64,000 nt of DNA from Pterois miles. Lineage: Eukaryota; Chordata; Actinopteri; Perciformes; Scorpaenidae. Below are positions 21,355-32,304 of the stretch, in pieces; position 1 is the stretch's first letter; the number at the start of each line of letters is the position of its first letter. A program made the position numbers and the translations under genes. The stretch is taken from the NCBI GenBank assembly GCA_947000775.1, contig CAMQGK010000637.1:20359001-20423000 (forward strand), in the 5' to 3' direction. The notes under the pieces are model-generated. The model made no database searches. It was not told where the DNA came from and saw nothing but the letters and a program-made list of their open reading frames with translations.

Positions 21355-21635
21355 CACGGTACAACAGTCAATACAAACATGACAAACTTCACAAATATAA
21401 TTTACAAGACAAATATAAATATATGTATGCCCAGCATACACAGCGTCAAGGTAGACTGGCCTGTGGACAAATGCAAATGAACAGCAGAGAAGAAGTTTGT
21501 TTTTACTGACAAACAGCACTGCCATTAAATTTGTAAGTGGAGCTCAATGACTTGTTGCTGTATCAATTCTTGTGAGGGTTTATGATCTATACGTGTCGAA
21601 CAAAAACTTTTTGTCTCCAGTTAACCCCCTGAAGA
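21355..21635 (-). repeat. Inverted partner of repeat 405-680
   Basis: The reverse complement is collinear with 405-680. No coding content. Confidence 0.55.
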
Positions 21636-22289
21636 CAATGCTATCGTATACAACAGAAAATTACTCTAGTTGTTATTTTTAGAAAATATTCGTGACTCTG
21701 CGGTGTAGAGACTTGTTTAACTCTAATTTTGACCCCGCACAGAGATAACAAAAACAAATAATTCAAGTAACTCTTGTTTCCACAGCTGGGTATGACTCCA
21801 CTGTTTCAAATATATGCAGTTCTGCCCCAAACCCAGTAGAGCATCACCTGTCAAGGACAGGCACATACTGTATAAGCAAATATAAGAAGCTTATTGCAGA
21901 AAAATAAAATGAATCACATAGGCGTTTTATTATCTCAGAAATAACCAGATGTCCTTGTTCTTGCTGAATTAGTGATGCAGAGGTAACTGTTATTAATAAT
22001 ATCTTATTTAGAGTTGACTTGGTGAGGAGAGGAGGTGTTGTGGCTATCTCCTAATACTCAATTGTAGTTTTGAATTGTATTTCACCTTGAGGTATTCGGC
22101 TTCTCCTGTTGGTCTGCTGGCATGGGCTGATAGATCCTCGTCCGCTGAGGATGGTGAGACGAAGTCCATGCTCAAGATGAGGTGAGTGGACAGATTATGT
22201 TGCTTGAATGTAGTTAAGTTAGATAGCTGATTAAATAGCACTTTTTTGTGTGCTGCTGGCGCTGTTGTGTGCTCTCGGTTCAGGTGTGG
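21636..22289. other. Intergenic, no gene seen
   Basis: I see no supported frame, RNA gene or recognisable repeat. Confidence 0.4.
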
Positions 22290-22372
22290 AATATGAGAGT
22301 GGAACAGAAGGAGTGGGTTAAGTGGGTATTTCTAGGAAATTCAGGAAGTAGCGCATTGCGGCGTGGTCCTCC
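22290..22372 (-). repeat. Inverted, diverged copy of the HNMT-like upstream region
   Basis: The reverse complement reads AGGACCACGCCGCAATGCGC then TACTTCCTGAATTT, parallel to AGGACCAGGCCTCAACGCGC then CACTTCCTGAATTTTCAG at 3590-3635 and to its copy near 23655. Either a remnant of another promoter copy or a dispersed repeat used as upstream sequence. Confidence 0.6.
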
Positions 22373-23551
22373 TAAAATTAAAAATTCACAAAATGAATCA
22401 CATTTGTTTGTAAATAACAATATAGTCAGGTCCTCCGATGGCCAGCCTTTGCCAGAAAGTGTCCAACCGGGTCGCAGCCATGCCTCAAAGATGCTAAAAG
22501 ATTTTCATCTTTTGGCACCGAAGGAGTTCCACGTAACAGACAAAAAGTAAAACTTTCAACGCTCTTGATTAGCATACCTTTCCCACTGCTCTGTCAACAA
22601 CCAGCTCTCTTCCAGGTGACGTCATCATGCACAACCCAACAATTCACCTCCATCCTCCAGCTCAGACATGACCAATTCTTTCCAGAATAGGTTCCATCCA
22701 ATTGATATGTTAATGCATCAAACCCTTGTACCTTTCGAGATTGATACTCATACGAAGAAAAACAATGCTGCCCTGAACAAGTGAAGTTACAGGTCAACAA
22801 GTCAAATGCCTTTTCTTTGCCTACAGATAAGTGGTGAAAACACAGAGACATTATGAGTCAGAATAATCTAATTCTACCATTAAAATGTACATGAATACAT
22901 ATGTATATTATACGCGTCTTATATGTGATCTTAAACAGAAAGTCGGGAGTCCACTGATGCCTAGTTAATCTTATATTTGATATATTGTAATGGTAAAATT
23001 CATTATCTATGTATTTGAGGTCACTCAGGTGTATATGCCAGGTTCAGTGGAAACTACTGGGAAGGAGCTCAGTTATAGTATGCATACCAAATGTGGAGAT
23101 ATATTCTTCCCAGATGTGGCTTTCTGTGCTAATTATAACAATACACTCATGCAAAACATGTATTGTATTCAGGACTAAATAACTCTTATTCTCAAAACAA
23201 CCAGAAGAATAAGTGTTTGACCTCACTCCTGCTTGCCTTAGCAGCTGTCTGAGACTGTCTGGCTGGTTTCGGCTATAGTCAGCTCTACCTTAACTGTAAT
23301 ACAGAGACAGACACAATCATTGGTCATCACTGTATAAATCACCCTGTTTGTGTTTATCTTTACACTTGCAACTCAGAACCAGTGACAGATGGTTTCATGA
23401 TTTTCTGCCTCTACAACATTTGTGGTTGTATACCTACATGTTTCGATAACAAGGTTTGTCTGTGTGGTGTAACTGGTTGATTTGTTTTCATTCAGTTTTA
23501 CACAGTGGTTGATGTCTTGAGTTTGAGTATTTGAAAGAGATGAAGCCCGGA
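22373..23551. other. Intergenic between copies A and B, no gene seen
   Basis: No supported coding region. Homology to the copy A upstream region starts at about 23552. Confidence 0.45.
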
Positions 23552-23888
23552 TTTCAAATATGGAGGACTTAATCACGTGAAACAAATGAAGAAATGACAC
23601 AGAGATGCTGCACCTTGCCAGTGAAGTGAAGCTCTCAGCATAATTTTGAGAGCAGGACCAGGCCTCAACGCGCCACGTCCTGAATTTTCAGTAAATACCT
23701 GCCGAACCCACTTTTCCTGTTCCGCTATTTTGGGACAAACGGACACCACTGAGGACAACGGTGATAGCCCTGAGCATGGACAGCCTGTGGGAGGAGAGAG
23801 TAACTCTGCTACTTAAACAGTGGGACAACTCACTTCAACTTACCTCAACTCAGCTCAACTTTCTGTACTTTCTCTGTGCAAATTTGAG
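23552..23888 (+). promoter_or_regulatory. Upstream region and probable 5' UTR exon of HNMT-like copy B
   Basis: Nearly identical to 3488-3822. The likely first-exon donor is at 23889 (TTTGAG|GTAACT). Differences from copy A are scattered substitutions, for example around 23720-23760 where A has TCAGGCTAAATGATCAA and B has TGGGACAAACGGACACC. The start site is inferred. Confidence 0.5.
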
Positions 23889-24024
23889 GTAACTGTTGAA
23901 TACTTACAATGTACAATTGATGTTTACAATAGTGATTTAAAGATTTTGAAGTTTTTCATAAATCATTGCAGTCTGTTTGATTCCCAACCATTATGTATGC
24001 TGTAATGCTTTGCAGGAATCCACC

Positions 24025-24137
24025 ATGACTTATGAGGGCGCTTTTCTCAAGAACTATAAGACCTACGTGGAAATGTCGGGACGAGATGAAATCCTTCGCA
24101 AGTGTCTTCACAATATCCTGCCAGAAGAATTTAAAAG
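24025..24137 (+). CDS. HNMT-like copy B, coding exon 1
   Basis: Same ATG context (CCACCATGA) and donor as copy A. Three substitutions against A: two silent, one L25R. Confidence 0.88.
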
Positions 24138-27100
24138 GTACAGAAAGAAAGACTAGGAGTGCTACACTGCACTACACTTTTTTGTTTTTTTTCATCATTT
24201 AACTATTTCTACTTACCCAGATTCAGTAGTGGTTGTGGGAGCTTTCTTTATGTGAAGTTTGACCACACAGAGATCATTTAGCTATTTGAATGAGTTCTGA
24301 CTTTATGCAGAGTTGGAGTAAATGGATAGACTGCACTAGTCTGTATTTCAGGCCCCCCAACATGCACATTTTGATTTTTAGTAAACAAAATGATTTTTCA
24401 CCAGAGACAAAGCTATAGAGGGCTGGATTGTTCATATCAGGTGGTAATGAACATTGACGCAACAAACAACAACAAACAAGGCTAATATGCTGCATAATTT
24501 AAAAAAAAAAAAGTTTCTATAATATCAATAATGTTTCTGTAACATTTGATGTTATTATTAAATATTACTCCACAGAAAGCATCTGTGGATTTACAAAATA
24601 CTTTACCTGTGAGAGATGTTGCACTTTACTAAGCTAGCTCAAAGTTCAGTCCACAGAGATTAAAATGAACTAGCTCATGTTCAAATTTTGAACTTTTAAT
24701 TAAGTTCACAGGCTCATTTCTTCCATTTTTCTCTTTTAAACTGATTGGATGCTATGGCGCTTAATTAGACTTTCAGATGTATTTTCAACATAGATTTCTC
24801 CAGCACCAGGGTCAGGGACAGCTTCATACTACTGGCCATACATAAGACTTCTGAACTTGTAAGCTCTTGACACTTTACCTCCCTACATGTTTGCTTGTAA
24901 AGCAGAGGCAGGGATGAATTAGAGAGTGGCTGATGTCCATCTCTTCTCCTTTGATTACACTGCCATGCAGGTGTTGGGAGAGAGTTGTTCACGTTCACTA
25001 ATATTCTTTGGACTGTCTTAGGAGTACTATGTACGAATTTTGAAAATGGCCATAGTTTCCCTTTCAGTTCAAGGGAATCAAAACAAAGCATGGCTAAAAG
25101 ACTGAGCTCACTAAATACAGCAGCCAAGAGCAACTAACTACCACTGTGGTTGCAACAGTGATCTGGTGACAGACACAGCAGGGAAACACTGGAAAAATAA
25201 ATCATGGTCGGGACCGTGACAGTGGAGTCAACAGACAGAAGTCTGCATATGAGACGTTATCAGTAAACTGTACTGTAAATTCAAGTCTCCTGTAGCCTAT
25301 ATGTTGTATTTTTACTCTATAAATATATATTGTTTAGTCCACATTAAATAATGTTTACCAACCATTTTCATTATGGATGCAACTGATGTTCTTTGCCCCT
25401 CTGTCTGGGCCATCTTAGTGGCAAGGAGACCCTAACATGTGTCTAGAGTGCCTGTGCTTGGATCTGGCTCTGACTTTGTGACTTCACACAAAGTTTGGAA
25501 AATGTCATTTCAAAGGGAGATGAGATTGACTACAATTGTATGCAGGTAAAAAGCTGGTAGGAGTTCCACAGTAACACAGTCACCATGCCCTTTTCTTTTG
25601 TCAGATTTTAAGGCTCTACACTGTTTTAGACTAATGAAAGATTGTCAGTGGGAGTTACTCATTCACTAATGGTTCACCAGCAGTTAGTTCCTCCTTTGTT
25701 CCCCAGTAACTACTCACATTTTTGTGCACCTAATTGTAAAGTGTTACCAAAAGATCTCAATGTTTCTTTTCAATGTCACGCTGATGACATGCAAATTTAC
25801 CTGCCATTGAGTCCAGGAAACTCCAAATCCATCTCAACTATCTTTAACCCTAGAACACTAACGTTAAAATAAGTCACACCATCACTAACGTTGGGTATAT
25901 TTTACCCAATACAATATCCTTGATAAAAAGCAGTTTTATCAATTCGGGTAAATTCCACCCGTAAAATATGTTACTCTCTATCACTAAAGTCGGGTGAAAG
26001 TCACCCGAACGCATGCCTCTTGAAAAAACCATAGATGGGAGGAGGGAAACAAACATACAATTAATAACATCAGTAAGCAGCCTGAAGCTACCCAAGGACC
26101 CATGAAACTCAGACAATGGCAACACAATGAAAATCACATAACAAGAATTGTGTGGGTGAAAATCACCCGACGTTAGTGTTCTAGGGTTAATTGTCAACAG
26201 GATGTGAAATGTTGCATGGAAAAAAAAACCCCAAAACAAACCCTGTTCAGAAATCCCTGACAGGTTTTACAGCTAAGAAACATCACCACACTTACAAACA
26301 CTACTGTATTACAATGTTTGGAGATGTATTGTTCAAGACGATGGAGAGTGAATTCTCAAAATCAGAAATATCAGCTATCATTTCAAAAAAATGACAAACT
26401 ATTGGTATGAACAAAAACACTGAAAATTATATTTTAGTTATTGTGTGTGCTATTGAAGCACACAATCCTAATCTAACTCTAACCCCACATGCAATTATTA
26501 ATTTATTGATATTTTTACCATTTCAACTTTTCCTTTGTTTACAGATTCATTTGTAAGTACCAATAATATCCTTCTATACATCTATCATGTCTTGATGCAG
26601 GATTGGAGCAGGTAGAAGCAGCCTGGATGTTCTTGGTCTCGGAAGTGGTGAAGGTATGTGATGAGATACAACAAGTGGTAGCTTGCTGAAGTAGCTTTTA
26701 GGCATAGCTTTTGCTCAGTTATTAACTATAGTGTAACGGCTGATGTAACAGACGGACTTGGACTCACAAGCAGGATTCTGGACTCAGTTAGGCAAAAATC
26801 AGGGTATTTAATCAATGCAATCTTCGGTACACATGAAGGCAGATGACAAGCAAACAATATCAAAAAACAGCAGGTCAAAACAGGGTCAAAAACACTGGCA
26901 AGAAGTCGGACACAGGAATTCAAAAAACACGAGAGAAGAATCGCTGGATCTCTAGAACACGGGGGAACTACGATGAACTGGCACAGAAGGAGAGCGAAGC
27001 ACACATTAATACTAGTGAGGGGAGTGATTGACGATGCACAGGTAGACACAATCAGGGCGGGGAGAAGACAATCGGATACATGTGAACGGTGTTAGAAACT

Positions 27101-30100
27101 GGGTCAGGAAGAGGTGCTCAAACAGCAGGTGCTCAAACAGCAGGTGCAGGTGGGAAACATGCAGGCAGGAAATGAAGTGATCTGAAACAAGAGGGAATGT
27201 TAGAAATACAAAATAAAACAGGAAGTGCAAATAAAAACATGAAACAAAAAAAAACAACCTAAGTTCTCACATTCCTTACATATAGTGCACCATAGCAAAG
27301 AGCCTTGAGTGCAAGAGATGAAATTATTTTGTGATTTTATGTGTTAAAAGAAGCAGCTATTTAAGACCAGGCAGACACTCCTCAATGAGTTTATCATTTT
27401 TTTATTATTGATTCCATTGAATTTGATGTAATTTCTCCCCAAAGTCTGATTTACTGTAATCACGAACTATGCAAATCTACATATATTAAATATCCTTCTT
27501 ATATAGGCTTACATGATGTTCCCAGAGTTTATCAATTCATCAAAGTTTCCCATATTAACACTGTGTCACGCCTATGGACTTTTGAGTTTTTGAGTTTTTT
27601 TTTTTTTTCTGTTAGTGTATTATTGGTTCTAGGTTGTTATTTTGAGTTCTGTTATATGCATTCTAGTGTATTGTTTGTTTTTGTCACCAATCCCTGGCGT
27701 CATGTCTTGTTTCACTCCCTGTCCTGGTCCTGGTGTCTTGTCTTTGGGTGTTTCCTGTTTTATTTTGAAAGTCTTGTGTCTCTGTGTCATTTTTAGTTTT
27801 ACTTCCTGCCCCTGTGTGTTCCCTCTGTTTACATGATTGACCCTCCCTGACCTAGTTTCCCTGCTTGTTGCTCTGCCCCTGATTGTTTCCACCTGGTTGT
27901 CTTTCCTGTGTATATTTAAGTCATCCCTTTTCCCTTTGCTCATCGGCTCATTTGTTCAGTTTCTATGATCTCCCAGTGCTCCATGTTTGACCACCGTGAC
28001 TTTCCTCTGCTTCGTTGTTGGGGGGCTCACTCTGTAGGGAGTTGGCTTGGGAACCGGAGGGTCACCGGTTCAAGTCCCGACATGGACCAAGAACTGAGTG
28101 TGAACTGGTAGCTGGAGAGGTGCCAGTTTACCTCTTGGGCACTGCCCAGGTGCCCCTGAGCAAGGCACCAAACCCCCAACTGCTCAGGGCGCTTGTCAGG
28201 AGCAGCCCCATCACTCTGACATCTCTCCATTGTTGCATGTTTGTGCATGTGTGTGTTTAGGTCTGCATGTATCGTGTATAAGTTAACAACAGAGTGAAAA
28301 AATTGAATTTCCCCTCGTGGGACTAATAAAGGACTATCTTCTTCTTCTTCTTCTTTTTCCTCGGTTCCCTGTTAGACACCCTTCCTCTCCTTGTATCTTT
28401 GCCTTTCCTTGGTTTCTGGTAGGTGCTTCCCTGTGTAATTCCTCACACTCCTTGTTGTCCTGTGTTTCACGTGTCGGTGTTTGTTCCATTGTGTTTCCTT
28501 CTTGTCTCTCAGTGAACTTTAGGTTTTGTCTTAACTCTAGTTTTGGTATATTTAGTTTCCTTGAGGTTTTCTTTGTGTTTAGTTGTATTTATTTCGAGCT
28601 ACAGTTTATTATTATTTTGCATTACTACTACTATTCTGTTTAATCAGTCTAAAATTAAAGACTCGCTTTTTGTTAATCTGTCTGTAGGTGTATTCTCTGC
28701 GTTTGGGGTTCTTTCTTTCTGATCTGATCCAACTCTCTGCCCCGTGGTGATGAGGACTGTGAATTTTGTGCCTCCTTACTCACATTGGAAGCCCATTAAC
28801 AAGAGTCCTAGTATTTGTTTTAAAACAAGATATTTATAAAATTGTACTTTCCCATTAATAAGTGACAAGGAGATGGGACAGTGATGGGTTATAGCAGGCT
28901 ACATTGGTCAAAGTTCTTGCAGCACACAGAAGCACACTCTCTCATACACACTTGACCTAAATATATTTGAGACTGAAATAACTTTTGAATGTTTAGGAAA
29001 TGTTTGCAATATTCCAAACAAGGTGAGGTTTTGTCATTGAAGCAGCAACACTGAGGCAGTGGGATTTTAAGGTCTAACCACTTCCTGTTTAATTCCAGGG
29101 GAGGTGGATGCTGAGATGCTCTCTATTTTGCAGTCTACATTCCCTGATGTCCCAGTCTCTGCTGACATTGTGGAGAGCAGCCCTGAGATGACAGACAACT
29201 TCAAAGGTATTTACAATTCAGAAACCCTCACAGTAGGAGTGTGAAGATATACTCAGCTCTCCATATGATACACAATACTGGGTTCATGATGTATGATACA
29301 ATATTAAAGCAACAATTTTAACAAAAGTTGAATGCTGAAAAGATATGACTGAAAAAATAACCTTTGATTCAAAAGACACACAATGCATAACAATGCTGTG
29401 GCTTGACCTCTATATCCATGTTTTTGAAATTTTAATCATATAACTAGTAACATGGTTTAGTCTAATCAATTTGTTATATAATGTGTCACCATTCTACTCT
29501 TTAATGTAACTGTATTTAACTGTGTTTTATTTTTGTCTGTTTTTATGTCTTAATTATTTTTGCGTATATTTTTTCAGTTTAAATTTTACTCTGGAGGTAG
29601 CAAAAGGAAGGCAAATCCTCAGTGATTCCACGAGATTTAAGTAAAAGTTAAATGAATGAATAATGCCGAAAGTTGATAACAATATCCTGCACGTCTCTAC
29701 CAGAGCCAGAATCAGAACTGCTTCAGGTCAGACTCAGTAGTGTTAGTTAGTAGTCCTGGGTGAGACTAAGTCCAAACCTAATAAGTGACGTATATGAAAT
29801 AATATTAGAGCCGATCAATGAGTTATGGATCAACAAATGAACTTATGGACGTATAACCGATCAGATGACACTGAGCCAGAGTACACAGTGGAGATTGAGT
29901 GTTGAGGATGGACAAAGGGAGGAGGCTGATCATAGCCAAAGTAGCGCAAATGAATTTATCACATCCCCAAAATATCATTGTCATGCTTTTATATTGCGAT
30001 ATATTGCAAAGTTTCTTTGAAACGACAAAGGATTGTGGGGAAATTGAATAACTGCATGCTCTTAATGGATTGCTAGCAGATATATCATACCTGATCATAA

Positions 30101-32222
30101 TCTCTGCTCGGGTGATGATTTGTGATATAACATTCTGATGCACTGTATACAGTACATATAATACATGTCAGTGTTATTCTCTGCCTTTTCTCTTTTTCTT
30201 ATGTCCAACTTGTAGCTCTGGTAGCAAAGACCTCCAGCCTTCAGAAGATCCCATTTACTTGGCATGTAAAAATGATTGAGGAATATGAGAGGGAAGCCAA
30301 AGCAAAAGGAGACCTGAAGAATTTTGACTTCATACACATGGTTAATGTATGATAACTTTGCTTCTTGGACATTCAATTTACAAATGATGTAATGAAAAAA
30401 ACTATTTTGGGTCACTCTCTGGCCTTTGGGCTTTGCATGTTCATTTACTGGGGAGCATATCATCAGATCCTTTTCCTGCCAAACAAATTGTGTAACGATC
30501 TGTGCAATAAATACCTACATATACTGTAGTCTCCTACAAATGATCTAAAAATGACCTTCCGATACAAGGACACTGCATTGTGATTTACGTTCCGAAGGAA
30601 ACCCATTTAGTTGTAGATTATTTTATTATAATTTTTATTTGACAGAAATATGTTTTAGTTTGCAGACGTCTGTTGCATTTTTTGTTGGTGTTTGTTTTAT
30701 CTTCTTTTCTTTCAGTTTACAAAATTTGTGACCTACAAACTGTGACATTAACCGAGGGGTAAAGTATGTTTTTCTCAAAATGTAATTGAGAATGTAGTTT
30801 CGTTGTATGGGAACGTCATTTTGTTGGAGACATAAGTGTCCATGACAGAGCTACAGTGATTCAAAAACACGTCAATCTGTAGTCTTGCACAGGAGCTCCA
30901 ATCCAAAAAATCAGATTAAATGTTCCCCACAACTCTCTCCTTAACAGATGATCTACTATGTGGACAACCTCGCCGACACTATCAAGTTCTACCACAGCCT
31001 TCTGAAGAAAAATGGCAAGCTTATGATCGTTGTTACGAACGGTAAGTAGTAATTGAGGATTTTTGAGGCTACCAGCCTTCTTGACTGTTACCGCAATAAC
31101 TTCATTAATAGCAGTTATTATTGCCCATATATTTATTAGTGCCTGCGTACTGACAGCAGTGGGCCATGAGGACTCTATTGAAGCTGTATAGATTATATTA
31201 TTATTATTATTATTATTAGGGCCCCAGCACCAACAACAAAATGGCTCCCTGGTGCGAGAAATTGAGCTCCTTGCTCTAGTTTCTCCTACATGTATGAAAA
31301 TTTGGCAGGCAGATGTACCATGTGGAGACGCACAGAAAAAGCCTCTTGGAGGTATACCCAAAACCCAACAAGAAGTCAACCAGTTTTTGTCAGTGTACTT
31401 TAACAGTGTCCTAGAGATTTAATCAGATCGACTTTAAATTTGGTCAGAACCGTCAGCACCTTAAGGATGAAAAGTTATCAAAATGGTGAGTTTTCACTGA
31501 ATGACCTGACCATGGCGTAGTGGCCATTTTGAGCCATTCGCCATGAATCAGGAAGTTCTTATAGCTCCACTGTACATAGTCTGATCTGCCCCAGATTTCT
31601 CAGGCATGATAAGGGTCCAGTCCTGAGGACATTTATAATGCTGTGAAAAAAGTATTTGCCCTCTTCTTGATTTCTTATATTTTTGCATATTTGTCAAACT
31701 TGAATGTTTCATCAAACTAATTTTAATATTAGACCTACCTACAGATAACCTGAGTAAATATGAAATGAATGCAGTTTTTCAATGATGATTTTATTAAAAG
31801 GAGGGAAGCTATCCAAACCTTCCTGACCCTATATGAAAAAAGGATTTGCCTCCCTTTTTACAACATGAATTAAATGTGATTAACCAATTTTTTAAGAAAG
31901 CTGAATTCAATTTCAATGGCCACACCCAGGCCTTCTTGCTGCCAGACCTGTTGAATGTAGAAATAACTTAAATAGAACCTGTCTGACAAAGTGAAGGAGG
32001 CTAAAAGATCTCAAAAAGCAACACATCATGCCACAATCTAAAGAAATTCAACAAAAGATGAGAAACAAAGTCATTGACATCTACCATGTTGGAATGGGTT
32101 AAAAAGACATTTCTAAGGCTTTGGCACTCCAGCTATTACCCACAAATGGTGAAAACTTGGAACAATGGTGAACCTGCTGAGGAGTGGCCGGCCTACCGAA
32201 ATAACTCCAAGAGTGCAAAAGA

Positions 32223-32304
<82 letters not shown>

